Shown: positions 8,796-17,118, counted from the first letter of the stretch. The stretch is 47,897 nucleotides of DNA from Megasphaera sp. UBA1696 (GCA_002319965.1 DCJQ01000041.1:1-47897), one strand, 5' to 3'. Translations and numbers: made by a program. Notes: generated by a model from the letters alone, not told the origin.

Positions 8796-10118
8796 ATGAA
8801 GAATAGTGTCTTAATTATCGGTGCCGGTCTGGCCGGGTCGGAAGCGGCCTGGCAGCTCGTCAGCCGTGGAATCCCGGTGGAACTGGTCGAAATGCGGCCG
8901 GTCAAATCGTCGCCGGCCCATCATACGGAATATTTTGCCGAACTGGTCTGCAGCAACTCCCTGCGGGCAGCCAATATCGAAAACGCCGTCGGCCTGTTGA
9001 AGGAAGAAATGCGCCGCCTGGGCTCGCTGATCATGGAATCGGCCGATATCAACCGCGTTCCCGCAGGCGGGGCTCTGGCCGTCGACCGCCTGCCCTTTAG
9101 TCAGTACGTGACGGAAAAATTGGCCGCCCATCCTTTGGTCACCATTCGCCACGAAGAAGTGACCGAGCTTCCGACGGATCAGATCTGCATCGTCGCCAGC
9201 GGTCCTCTGACCAGCGACGCCCTGTCCGATACTATCGCCAAATTGACCGGGGAAGGGTACTTCCATTTCCACGACGCCGCAGCGCCCATTGTCACCGTCG
9301 AATCCCTCGATATGAACAAGGTTTATCGGGCGGCCCGTTACGGCAAGGGCGGCGCCGACTATTTGAACTGCCCCTTTACGCAGGAAGAGTACGAAGCCTT
9401 CTGGCAGGCCTTGACGGCGGCCGAATGTGCCGAACTCCACGACTTTGAAAAGGACGACAGCGTCTTTGAAGGCTGCATGCCCATCGAAGTCATGGCCGGC
9501 CGCGGCATCGACACCATGCGTTTCGGTCCCATGAAGCCCGTCGGTCTCGAACTGCCCGATACGGGGGAACTGCCTTATGCCGTCGTTCAGCTGCGCCAGG
9601 ATAACGGCAGTGCGACCTTGTACAACATCGTCGGCTTCCAGACCCATCTTAAATTCCCGGAACAGAAACGGGTCTTTTCCATGATTCCCGGTCTTGAAAA
9701 CGCCGAATTCGTGCGCTACGGCGTCATGCACCGCAATTCCTACATCAATTCGCCGGAACTCCTCATGCCGACGCTCCAGCTGCGCAAACAGCCGAATCTC
9801 CTCTTTGCCGGACAGCTCACCGGTGTCGAAGGTTATTTGGAATCGGCGGCCATGGGCCTCTTAGCCGGCATCAACGCCGCACGCCTCCTCTCCGATAAAG
9901 AGGCACTGACTTTTTCTAAGCGGACGGCCATCGGCGGCCTCAGCCAGTACATCTCCAGCGGCCCCAATAAGCATTTCCAGCCGATGAACATCAACTTCGG
10001 CATCATGGAACCGCTCGGCATCAAGAAACGCATGAAGAAAAAAGAAAAAAACGCCCTCTTAGCACAGCGGGCGCTCGATGAAATTGAACAAATGAAGGGG
10101 GACATGATTCATGTCTAA
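8796..10118 (+). CDS. trmFO: Methylenetetrahydrofolate-tRNA-(uracil-5-)-methyltransferase
   Basis: FAD- and folate-dependent enzyme that makes 5-methyluridine at position 54 of tRNA. The 440-residue protein opens with the FAD-binding VLIIGAGLAGSEAA. It has cysteines in the two conserved contexts used for catalysis, ELVCSNSLR (Cys52) and FEGCMPIEVM. The ATG at 8796 starts the conserved core; an upstream in-frame extension reads through the palindrome and is not believable. No Shine-Dalgarno sequence is visible before it, unlike neighbouring genes, and the leader was probably supplied by the inserted TnpB element. It overlaps hslV by 8 bases. Confidence 0.93.
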   Translation: MKNSVLIIGAGLAGSEAAWQLVSRGIPVELVEMRPVKSSPAHHTEYFAELVCSNSLRAANIENAVGLLKEEMRRLGSLIMESADINRVPAGGALAVDRLPFSQYVTEKLAAHPLVTIRHEEVTELPTDQICIVASGPLTSDALSDTIAKLTGEGYFHFHDAAAPIVTVESLDMNKVYRAARYGKGGADYLNCPFTQEEYEAFWQALTAAECAELHDFEKDDSVFEGCMPIEVMAGRGIDTMRFGPMKPVGLELPDTGELPYAVVQLRQDNGSATLYNIVGFQTHLKFPEQKRVFSMIPGLENAEFVRYGVMHRNSYINSPELLMPTLQLRKQPNLLFAGQLTGVEGYLESAAMGLLAGINAARLLSDKEALTFSKRTAIGGLSQYISSGPNKHFQPMNINFGIMEPLGIKKRMKKKEKNALLAQRALDEIEQMKGDMIHV

Positions 10119-10662
10119 CGGAATGACTACAGAATTTCACGCCACGACGATCTGCGCCGTTCAGCGCGATGGCAAGACGGCTATCGCCGGCGACGGCCAG
10201 GTCACCATGGGCAACGCCGTCATCATGAAGGGGACGGCTCAAAAGGTTCGCCGCCTGTACCATGGCAAGATCATCAGCGGCTTTGCCGGCTCCGTTGCCG
10301 ACGCTTTTACGCTCTTTGATCACTTTGAAGAAAAATTGAACGAACACAACGGAAACCTGGTCCGCAGCGCCGTCGAACTGGCTAAAGAATGGCGGTCCGA
10401 TAAGGTCCTCCATAAACTGGAAGCCCTGCTCCTGGTCGCTGACAGCCAGCGCATCCTGCTCATTTCGGGCAACGGCGAAGTCATCGAACCGGACGACGGC
10501 GTCTTGGCCATCGGTTCCGGCGGCAACTACGCCCTGTCTTCGGCGCGGGCCCTCATGCAGAACACGGATCTCTCGGCTCGTGAAATCGCTGAAAAATCCT
10601 TGCATATCGCAGCCGACATCTGCGTCTATACCAACCACAACGTCATTGTCGAAGAAATTTAA
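10111..10662 (+). CDS. hslV: ATP-dependent protease subunit HslV (ClpQ)
   Basis: Proteolytic subunit of the bacterial proteasome-like HslUV protease. The 183-residue protein carries a short propeptide (about 11 residues) before TTICAVQRDG, so the N-terminal nucleophile after processing should be Thr12. The AGDGQVTMG active-site region follows. The start at 10111 overlaps trmFO, with AAGGGGG about 7 bases upstream. HslU follows 14 bases later, in the usual order. The xerC gene often found between trmFO and hslV in Bacillota is absent. Confidence 0.95.
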   Translation: MSNGMTTEFHATTICAVQRDGKTAIAGDGQVTMGNAVIMKGTAQKVRRLYHGKIISGFAGSVADAFTLFDHFEEKLNEHNGNLVRSAVELAKEWRSDKVLHKLEALLLVADSQRILLISGNGEVIEPDDGVLAIGSGGNYALSSARALMQNTDLSAREIAEKSLHIAADICVYTNHNVIVEEI

Positions 10663-10676
10663 GAAAGAGGTACTTT

Positions 10677-12074
10677 ATGGAACAAGCATCATGGACGCCA
10701 AAACAAATCGTGGCGGAATTGAACAAATATATCGTAGGCCAGGGCGAAGCTAAGAAATCCGTGGCCATTGCCCTGCGCAACCGCTGGCGCCGCAAACGCC
10801 TGAGCGAAGCCATGCAGGATGAAATCATCCCCAAGAATATTCTCCTCATCGGCCCGACCGGTGTCGGCAAAACGGAAATTGCCCGCCGCCTGGCTAAACT
10901 TGTCGGTGCGCCTTTCATCAAGGTCGAAGCGACGAAGTACACCGAAGTCGGTTACGTCGGCCGCGACGTCGAACAGATGATCCGCGACCTCGTGGCCAAT
11001 GCCATTCGCATGGTCCAGGAACAGGAAAGCCAGCGCTATGAAGAAAAGGCCGAAGCCGAAGCCAACAAACGGATTCTCCAAGTCTTCTGGCCGAAAAAAT
11101 CGGTTGCCGAAAAGGTCAAGAACCCGATGGACGTCTTCTTTGGCAGCGATGACGACGAAGCCAAGGAAGAACCGAAACAACTTGAAAAAGGCAATTCCGA
11201 CCGCCGTCAAAAGATGTTCGAAGACATTTGCGCTCATAAGATGGACGAACGGGAAATCGAAGTCGAAGTGGCCGAACAGGGCCCGGGCTTCCAAGGCATC
11301 CTGACAGGAAATTCGACGGAAGAATTGACCAACAACTTCCAAGAAATGTTGGGCAGCATCATGCCGAAGAAGAAAAAGAAGAAGAAAATGACCGTCGCCA
11401 AGGCTCGGGAAATCTTCAAAGAAGAAGAACTCGAAAAATGCCTCGACATGGATACCATCGTCGACAAGGCTGTGGCTGCTACGGAAGAATCGGGCATTGT
11501 CTTCATCGACGAATTCGATAAGATCGCCGAAAAAGGCCGTACCAACGGTCCCGACGTATCCCGCGAAGGGGTCCAGCGCGACATCCTGCCTATCGTCGAA
11601 GGAGCGACGGTCAATACGAAATACGGACCGGTCAAGACCGACCACATCCTCTTTATCGCTGCCGGCGCCTTCCACGTATCGAAGCCGAGCGACCTCATTC
11701 CCGAACTCCAGGGCCGCTTCCCGATCCGCGTCGAACTCCAGTCGCTGACCGTCGAAGACTTCCGCCGCATCCTGACCGAACCGAGCCAGTCCTTGGTCAA
11801 ACAGTATACGGCTCTCCTCGAAACGGAAGGCCTGACCTTGGAATTTACAGACGACGGCATCAATGCCATTGCCGAATACGCCTATCGGGTCAACCGGGAA
11901 ACGGAAAACATCGGCGCCCGCCGGCTGCACACGATTTTGGAAAAAATCCTCGAAGACGTGGCCTACGAAGCTCCCGATATCGATGAAAAACACATCGTCA
12001 TCAACCAAGACTTCGTTGCCGGCAAACTCCATGACGTCGTCCAGAACGTCGACCTCAGCCATTACATTTTATAA
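10677..12074 (+). CDS. hslU: HslUV protease ATPase subunit HslU (ClpY)
   Basis: AAA+ unfoldase that feeds substrates into HslV. The 465 residues include an N-domain with TPKQIVAELNKYIVGQ, a Walker A at residues 59-67 (GPTGVGKTE), a variable charged I-domain (about residues 110-240, with a KKKKKKK run) and a Walker B (VFIDEFDKIA). The C-terminal domain has the sensor-2 region ENIGARRLHT. The extreme C-terminus LSHYIL matches the tail that docks into HslV. AAAGAGG precedes the ATG. CodY, the usual next gene in Bacilli, is not present. Confidence 0.96.
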   Translation: MEQASWTPKQIVAELNKYIVGQGEAKKSVAIALRNRWRRKRLSEAMQDEIIPKNILLIGPTGVGKTEIARRLAKLVGAPFIKVEATKYTEVGYVGRDVEQMIRDLVANAIRMVQEQESQRYEEKAEAEANKRILQVFWPKKSVAEKVKNPMDVFFGSDDDEAKEEPKQLEKGNSDRRQKMFEDICAHKMDEREIEVEVAEQGPGFQGILTGNSTEELTNNFQEMLGSIMPKKKKKKKMTVAKAREIFKEEELEKCLDMDTIVDKAVAATEESGIVFIDEFDKIAEKGRTNGPDVSREGVQRDILPIVEGATVNTKYGPVKTDHILFIAAGAFHVSKPSDLIPELQGRFPIRVELQSLTVEDFRRILTEPSQSLVKQYTALLETEGLTLEFTDDGINAIAEYAYRVNRETENIGARRLHTILEKILEDVAYEAPDIDEKHIVINQDFVAGKLHDVVQNVDLSHYIL

Positions 12075-12086
12075 AGGACGCGACTG

Positions 12087-13310
12087 ATGAGACCTTACGC
12101 AAAATTATATCTGACCAAAAAAGGGGAACGGGCTGCCAAAACGGGCCATCCCTGGGTATACGGTGAAGAAGTGACTCGCGTCGACGGAACCTATAAGACC
12201 GGCGACATCGTCGACGTCTACAGCGATAAAGACCGCTACCTCGGCACGGGCTTTGCCAACGACATCTCTAAAATACGGGTGCGCATCGTATCGCGCAACG
12301 CCAACGACCGCTTCGATGACGCCTTCTGGCAGCGCCGGGTGAAATACGCCCTCGACTACCGCCGGACGGTCATGGGTGAAACGGATTTTGCCTGCTGCCG
12401 ATTGATCTTCGGCGATGCCGATGAAATGCCGGGCCTGACCGTCGACCGCTATTCCGACGTCCTCGTCGCCCAGACCTTATGCTACGGCATGGATCAGGTG
12501 AAGCCCATTATCTTCAAGGCCTTGGTCGATGAATTGGCGGCCATGGGCGTTGCCATCCGCGGCATTTATGAACGAAACGACGTCAAAGTCCGCGAACTGG
12601 ACGGCATGGAGCAGTACAAGGGCTGGTTTGAAGCCGATTACCTGCCTCAGCCGGGAAGCGTCATAACGACCATCGAGGAAAATGGCATCCGCTACGATAT
12701 CGACGTCGAAAACGGCCAGAAGACGGGGTTCTTCCTGGACCAGAAATACAACCGCCTGGCCGTTGCTAAGATTGCCGCCGGAAAGCACGTCCTCGACTGC
12801 TTTACCCATACCGGAGCCTTTGCCCTCAACGCCGCCAAGGGAGGCGCTGCCAGCGTCACCGCCGTCGACGTGTCTCAGGAAGCCGTCGACATGACGACTA
12901 CCAATATTCACCGCAACGGCTTAGAATCCATTGTGACGGCCAAACAGGCCAACGTCTTCGATCTCTTGACCGAGATGGCCGACCAAAAGAACCGCGACTA
13001 CGATTTCATCATCCTCGACCCGCCGGCCTTTACCAAATCCGGTCACACCGTGCACAACGCCATTCGGGGCTATAAGGAAATCAACCTGAAGGCCATGAAG
13101 CTCCTGCCTCGCGGCGGCTATCTGGCGACCTGCTCGTGCTCTCACTTCATGCGCGACGACCTCTTCCGCCAAATGCTCCACGATGCCGCGAAAGACGCCG
13201 GCGTCCACCTTCGCCAAATCGAAGGGCGCCAGCAGTCTCCGGACCATCCCATTTTATGGAACGTGCCGGAAACAAATTACTTAAAATTCTACCTATTCCA
13301 AGTCGTATAA
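12087..13310 (+). CDS. Class I SAM-dependent rRNA methyltransferase (RlmI-like, PUA domain)
   Basis: Belongs to the COG1092 RlmI/YccW type that methylates a cytosine of 23S rRNA. The 407-residue protein has an N-terminal PUA domain (about residues 1-75, beginning MRPYAKLYLTKKGE) and a C-terminal Rossmann methyltransferase. Visible there are VLDCFTHTGAFALNAA (SAM site), LDPPAF (substrate-base motif) and CSCSHFM. It starts 12 bases after hslU with AAAGGA as binding site, so it is probably in the same transcript. A strong terminator follows. The exact target nucleotide is inferred from the family only. Confidence 0.88.
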   Translation: MRPYAKLYLTKKGERAAKTGHPWVYGEEVTRVDGTYKTGDIVDVYSDKDRYLGTGFANDISKIRVRIVSRNANDRFDDAFWQRRVKYALDYRRTVMGETDFACCRLIFGDADEMPGLTVDRYSDVLVAQTLCYGMDQVKPIIFKALVDELAAMGVAIRGIYERNDVKVRELDGMEQYKGWFEADYLPQPGSVITTIEENGIRYDIDVENGQKTGFFLDQKYNRLAVAKIAAGKHVLDCFTHTGAFALNAAKGGAASVTAVDVSQEAVDMTTTNIHRNGLESIVTAKQANVFDLLTEMADQKNRDYDFIILDPPAFTKSGHTVHNAIRGYKEINLKAMKLLPRGGYLATCSCSHFMRDDLFRQMLHDAAKDAGVHLRQIEGRQQSPDHPILWNVPETNYLKFYLFQVV

Positions 13311-13315
13311 ATGAC

Positions 13316-13361
13316 AACGCCGCTGTTTCAGTGCTGATGCTGAGACGGCGGCGTTTTTTTT
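13316..13361 (+). terminator. Rho-independent terminator of the topA-hslUV region
   Basis: AACGCCGCTGTTTCAG pairs with CTGAGACGGCGGCGTT (16 pairs, two of them G-U) across an 8-base loop and is followed by eight T. It lies 6 bases after the methyltransferase stop. Confidence 0.92.
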
Positions 13362-13457
13362 GAATGCCGGCCTTTTTTTGCCAAGCTGCGATGTGGGAGA
13401 GTTGCTTTTTTTGCATGGAGAAAACATAATGTAATGAGTAATTGATATGGCCGTCTG

Positions 13458-13486
13458 TTGAAATTATGGCGGCAGCGATATATAAT
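13458..13486 (+). promoter_or_regulatory. Sigma-A type promoter for the DsbA-like gene
   Basis: TTGAAA (13458-13463) and TATAAT (13481-13486) with a 17-base spacer form a near-consensus promoter. The predicted leader of about 105 bases includes an imperfect hairpin (GGGACAG...CTATCCC, about 13526-13553). Confidence 0.7.
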
Positions 13487-13597
13487 CGGCCTAAGAAGAG
13501 AACCTATACAATTTTTATCAATCTTATGGGACAGCGTCCCCAAAGGCCTATCCCGTTTGGTTGGTAGGGATGAGTGACAAGACGAAAGGAGTAAGCT

Positions 13598-14464
13598 ATG
13601 AAACCTATTGTGATTACCAATTACAGCGATCCGGTTTGCGTCTGGTGCTGGGGAACCGAACCCATTTTCCGGGCCATGGAAACGCATTATCCCAATCTCT
13701 TTTCTATTCGCTATGTCATGGGCGGCATGGTCCGCGATTTGAGTGATTTTAATGATGAAGAAAACGGTATCGGCGGCGGAGATGCCGACAAGATCAACGC
13801 CCAGCTTCGCGAGCATCTGGCCAAATCGACGGCCGTTCACCATATGCCTGTCGCCGTCGACCAGTATCATTTATTTTCAGAACGCTTCAACTCGTCCTTC
13901 CCCCAGAATATCGCCTACAAAGCGGCCCAGATGGCAGCGCCGGACCAGGCCGATTATTTCCTGCGCCGCATCCGCGAAGCGACCATGACCGAAGGGGCCG
14001 TTACCGGCGACTATGCCGTCTTAGAGAAACTGGCTGAAGACTTCGGCCTTCCCATGGACGCCTATCGTCAGGCCCTTAAGAGCGGAGATGCCGAAAAGGC
14101 CTTTTGGAGCGACGTCGACGAAGCCATTGCAGCCAAGGTCCAGGTTTTCCCGACGGTGACCTTGTCCGTTAACGGCCAGGAAGAGACCTTTGGCGGATAC
14201 TATACCTTTGCCGACTACGTATCCCGCATTCGCAAGCTGAGCGGGGGAACGATAGAGCCCGTAAAGCCCGACGTTTCTATTGAACACCTGTACCGGATGC
14301 TGACCGATTATCGACGGCTGGCAGCGGAAGAGATTCGCTGTGCCTTTGCTTTTGAATCGAAGGCGGCTTTAGAATCGTGGTTAACGCCTTATTTTTCGGA
14401 GGGCAAATTGAAGAAAGAACCGTGCGGAACGGATGATTATCTGATTTCCCTGACTTCCGTCTAA
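13598..14464 (+). CDS. DsbA family thioredoxin-fold protein
   Basis: Cytoplasmic DsbA/FrnE-like oxidoreductase. The thioredoxin fold opens at residue 3 and a CVWC redox pair (Cys14, Cys17) sits at the expected position. An inserted helical domain follows. The second half of the fold has the cis-proline region VFPTVTLSVNG and GGYYTFADYV. There is no signal peptide, so a periplasmic Dsb role is unlikely. The last ~70 residues, after about residue 215, extend beyond the core and were not recognised. Starts at ATG 13598 with AAAGGAG 6 bases upstream; it is a single-gene unit with its own promoter and terminator. The substrate is unknown. Confidence 0.8.
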   Translation: MKPIVITNYSDPVCVWCWGTEPIFRAMETHYPNLFSIRYVMGGMVRDLSDFNDEENGIGGGDADKINAQLREHLAKSTAVHHMPVAVDQYHLFSERFNSSFPQNIAYKAAQMAAPDQADYFLRRIREATMTEGAVTGDYAVLEKLAEDFGLPMDAYRQALKSGDAEKAFWSDVDEAIAAKVQVFPTVTLSVNGQEETFGGYYTFADYVSRIRKLSGGTIEPVKPDVSIEHLYRMLTDYRRLAAEEIRCAFAFESKAALESWLTPYFSEGKLKKEPCGTDDYLISLTSV

Positions 14465-14524
14465 TCCCTATATCTATTTTTTATATGAATCGTGAATGAG
14501 CCGAGTTGACCGGCTTTGCAGCCG

Positions 14525-14577
14525 AAAACCTCTGTCAGCTCGCGTTTGAAACGGAGCTGATGGAGGTTTTTCTTTTG
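14525..14577 (+). terminator. Rho-independent terminator after the DsbA-like gene
   Basis: AAAACCTCTGTCAGCTC pairs with GAGCTGATGGAGGTTTT around a loop of about 11 bases, followed by a T-rich tail. Confidence 0.85.
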
Positions 14578-14632
14578 GAAACCTGTCCTTTTGAAGAGAA
14601 GGGGAATACCAAACCTATAGATGAATTGACTT

Positions 14633-14678
14633 CACTGAATTATATTCATTGACTTATATTCACTGAATGTGATACAAT
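14633..14678 (+). promoter_or_regulatory. TetR gene promoter with palindromic operators
   Basis: TTGACT (14649-14654) and TACAAT (14673-14678), spaced by 18 bases and with an extended TGn, form a promoter. Two palindromes built on the half-site TGAAT overlap it: CACTGAAT-TAT-ATTCATTG (14633-14651, one mismatch) covers the -35, and ATTCACTGAAT (14658-14668, perfect) lies in the spacer. Such placement predicts repression, most simply autoregulation by the TetR protein encoded next. Confidence 0.65.
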
Positions 14679-14710
14679 GAGTTCATCCCAAGAAGCTTGA
14701 GGTGACATGT

Positions 14711-15310
14711 ATGACCAAACGACAGATGGCGGCCCTTGAGACGCGGCGAAAGCTCCTCGATGCGGCCAAGAAAATCGTCTGTGAAAAAGGGATGGTCAAT
14801 ACGTCGGTGGCTGAAATTACCAAGGCCTGCGGCGTGGCCAGCGGTACCTTTTACACCCATTTTAAACGAAAAGAAGATATCATCTATGCCTTGAGCCGTG
14901 AGATGTATCAAGAGATTTTAGACCAGGCCAAGGCCTTTGACGGACCCTTTATGGCGCGGTTGGTGTTTTTTATGACCAACTTTTCAGGCTACATCGAAAA
15001 GAGCAGCCTGAAGCTCTGCCAGGAATGGGTGCGCAATACGGTCGATCCCGATTTGGTCGACGACGGAGAGGATAAGCCCAAGGTCTACGTCGATATCGAT
15101 GCCGTAACCGGCCTCCTTCTGGATGGAATCGAACGAGGCGAGGTCAAAGCCGACGCCCCGGTCGCGGTCCTGGCACACACCCTGGTCGACGTCCTCTACG
15201 GCCAAATGCTCTGCTGGGATATGTCCGGCGGTGCTTACAGCCTCGAATGGCGGACGAAAGAGTTTTGCCGCATCTTCCTGCCGGGACTGATGGCGCCGTA
15301 CTTGGCGTAA
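14711..15310 (+). CDS. TetR/AcrR family transcriptional regulator
   Basis: DNA-binding repressor of 199 residues. The N-terminal HTH is clear: residues about 8-55 with TRRKLLDAAKKIV, SVAEITKACGV and ASGTFYTHFKRKEDI. The C-terminal ligand domain is not recognisable beyond the fold type. The ATG at 14711 has GAGGTG 6 bases upstream; an in-frame GTG at 14702 would overlap that site. The palindromes in its own promoter are the likely operator. The aldo/keto reductase and tautomerase downstream are the probable targets or co-regulated genes. The ligand is unknown, possibly a reactive carbonyl given the neighbours. Confidence 0.85.
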   Translation: MTKRQMAALETRRKLLDAAKKIVCEKGMVNTSVAEITKACGVASGTFYTHFKRKEDIIYALSREMYQEILDQAKAFDGPFMARLVFFMTNFSGYIEKSSLKLCQEWVRNTVDPDLVDDGEDKPKVYVDIDAVTGLLLDGIERGEVKADAPVAVLAHTLVDVLYGQMLCWDMSGGAYSLEWRTKEFCRIFLPGLMAPYLA

Positions 15311-15407
15311 TTTTATCAGAAACACGGAAAGTCTCCCTGTCTGCTAACGGCAGGTTGAGTTGGAGCTTTTCCTTGATCGTAGATATTATTTTTAGAAAGG
15401 ATGGATC

Positions 15408-16280
15408 ATGATGACTACCAAGATTGAAAGCGTAACCTTAAATGATGGCGTAAAAATTCCGGCCTTTGGGTTCGGGACCTTCCAGATTCCAGCTGACGGC
15501 AGCACCTATCAGGCCGTAAAGGAAGCCCTTAACTTAGGACTGTATCACATCGACACGGCAGCGGCCTATTTCAATGAAGCCGAAGTCGGCAAGGCCGTTC
15601 GCGAAAGCGGGATTCCCCGGGAAGACATCTTCGTGACCAGCAAACTCTGGCTCCAGGATTACGGTTATGAAGCCGCTAAGAAGGGCATCGACACGTCCCT
15701 TCGCAAACTCGATTTGGACTACATCGACTTATACCTCATCCACCAGCCCTATGGCGACGTCCCCGGTGCCTGGAAGGCCATGGAAGAAGCGAAAAAAGCC
15801 GGTAAGATCCGCTCCATCGGGGTCAGCAACATGACGCCGAAAATCTGGAATTCCTTCGTACCCCAGTTCGATACGATACCTTCGGTCAACCAGATTGAAT
15901 TCAATCCTTATTACCAGCAGAAAGAAATCAGAGCCATTATGGCCAAAGACAATGTATATCTTGAAGCCTGGGCGCCTCTCGGTCAGGGCAGCCCCCAGCT
16001 TTTCAGCGAACCGACCATTACCAAAATCGCTGAAGCCCACGGCAAAGATGCCGGCCAGGTCATCCTTCGCTTTGAATACCAGGACGGAGCCATCATCTTC
16101 CCGAAGACGACCAAACCGGCTCGCATGAAGAGCAACATGGATATCTTCGACTTTGCCCTTACGGACGAAGAAATGGCTGCCATGCGTGCCCTCGACATGG
16201 GCAAGGGTAAGCACGATCCCGATGCCCCGGGCGTTGCTGAATGGCTGCTCGGAGCTTTTGACATTCACGCTGATGATTAA
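15408..16280 (+). CDS. Aldo/keto reductase
   Basis: NADPH-dependent carbonyl reductase of the 2,5-diketo-D-gluconate reductase type. The 290-residue TIM barrel has the full catalytic tetrad: Asp49 and Tyr54 in HIDTAAAYFNEAEVG, Lys79 in TSKLW and His112 in LIHQPYG. The C-terminal cofactor segment IIFPKTTKPARMKSN is typical. AAAGG precedes the ATG at 15408; ATG 15411 is an equal alternative. It lies about 100 bases after the tetR gene, with a small inverted repeat but no strong terminator between. It is followed 27 bases later by the tautomerase gene, suggesting a TetR-controlled carbonyl-handling unit. Confidence 0.9.
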   Translation: MMTTKIESVTLNDGVKIPAFGFGTFQIPADGSTYQAVKEALNLGLYHIDTAAAYFNEAEVGKAVRESGIPREDIFVTSKLWLQDYGYEAAKKGIDTSLRKLDLDYIDLYLIHQPYGDVPGAWKAMEEAKKAGKIRSIGVSNMTPKIWNSFVPQFDTIPSVNQIEFNPYYQQKEIRAIMAKDNVYLEAWAPLGQGSPQLFSEPTITKIAEAHGKDAGQVILRFEYQDGAIIFPKTTKPARMKSNMDIFDFALTDEEMAAMRALDMGKGKHDPDAPGVAEWLLGAFDIHADD

Positions 16281-16307
16281 AAATAATCATAGAATCGAGG
16301 AAAAAAC

Positions 16308-16538
16308 ATACCTTACATCGCTATCAAAGCTTATCCGAAAGACGAAGAAACGAAAAAACGTGCTGTCGAACAGATTCAGGAAATCTTCTTAAAAACCTGG
16401 GGCTGCCCGGCACAGGCCCTCACCATCTCCATTGAAGAATTTCCGCCGGAAGACTTCGATAAAAAAGTTCGGGAACCGGAAATCCTCCCGAAACTGGATA
16501 AGATGATGATCCTCGACGGAGAAAAAAAGTATAAGTAG
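16308..16538 (+). CDS. Tautomerase family protein (PptA/4-OT-like), apparent ATA start
   Basis: The 76-codon frame encodes a 4-oxalocrotonate-tautomerase-like protein. The length and the pattern PYIAIKAYPKDEE, ISIEEFPPEDFDK, EPEILPKLDKM resemble E. coli PptA (YdcE). In this family the catalytic residue is Pro1, exposed after removal of Met, and here the proline codon directly follows ATA (16308-16310). GAGGA at 16297-16301 stands 6 bases before ATA. A stop codon at 16290-16292 rules out an upstream ATG, GTG or TTG in frame. Either ATA is used as a rare start, a single base has mutated, or there is a sequencing error. It follows the aldo/keto reductase by 27 bases and ends before a terminator. 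Confidence 0.75.
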   Translation: MPYIAIKAYPKDEETKKRAVEQIQEIFLKTWGCPAQALTISIEEFPPEDFDKKVREPEILPKLDKMMILDGEKKYK

Positions 16539-16544
16539 CCACGA

Positions 16545-16582
16545 GAAAGGACCGATACCTGAATGGTGTCGGCCCTTTTGCC
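16545..16582 (+). terminator. Rho-independent terminator after the tautomerase gene
   Basis: AAAGGACCGATACC pairs with GGTGTCGGCCCTTT across a five-base loop (two G-U pairs), followed by a short T-run. It closes the tetR/aldo-keto reductase/tautomerase unit. Confidence 0.7.
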
Positions 16583-16663
16583 TTGCCTTGTACGTGAGCC
16601 AAAACTACAAAAGTCTTATTCAAAGCTGGCTTTATGAGGTCTATGAAAAAAACAGGACTTTTC

Positions 16664-16692
16664 TTGACAAAAATAGTACACTATTTTAAAAT
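16664..16692 (+). promoter_or_regulatory. Consensus promoter with internal palindromic operator
   Basis: TTGACA (16664-16669) and TAAAAT (16687-16692) are spaced by 17 bases. The spacer holds a perfect inverted repeat AAAATAG-TACA-CTATTTT (16670-16687), a typical MarR-type operator position. It lies just before the truncated MarR gene. Confidence 0.7.
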
Positions 16693-16696
16693 AATA

Positions 16697-17035
16697 CGAA
16701 AAATTACGAATCTTTCCGCACTTTATGAAATAGAAAACGGTACCCAAAAGAGGCTCTGTGAGCCCTGCTTTCTTCCCGGGCAAACCGTCAATACGGCCGT
16801 AACGGCCTTTTATAAAAAGGGCCGGATTCGGATGGAGGAGCTGCCGGAAGATCGGCGGAACAAGACAATCCACTTTACCGACGAAGGGCGGCGTGAGGCG
16901 CAGCGCATCCTCCCCAAGGTACGGGACAGTGAGCACCAAGCGATGAAGAACTTAAGTAAAGCGGAACGGGAGCAGCTTTTATCCCTGACTGAGCGCTATG
17001 TGACGGCTTGTACAACGTCCATGAAGGACCTGTAA
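16697..17035 (+). pseudogene. Truncated MarR family regulator
   Basis: The readable part holds the C-terminal two thirds of a MarR protein: recognition region KRLCEPCFLPGQTVNTAV, wing RMEELPEDRRNKTIHFTDEG and the dimerisation helices to KDL. The N-terminal helix (about 30 residues) that completes the MarR dimer is missing. The open frame continues upstream only through the promoter, and the first ATG after the predicted transcription start (16723) is out of frame and stops at once. A deletion between an intact promoter/operator and the middle of the gene is the simplest explanation. Initiation from a non-standard codon giving a shortened product cannot be excluded. Confidence 0.65.
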
Positions 17036-17118
17036 AGGCCTTTCTCTTTTTACGAACGAGTTCTACATAAAGACCATACTATCTGTAGACTGTTTTTTAC
17101 TGCTTTTAAGGAGAAACA

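Noticed and set aside
10689..12062. A 457-codon open frame antisense to hslU
   Set aside because: It mirrors the strong codon bias of hslU, has no binding site and no recognisable protein features; hslU itself is certain.
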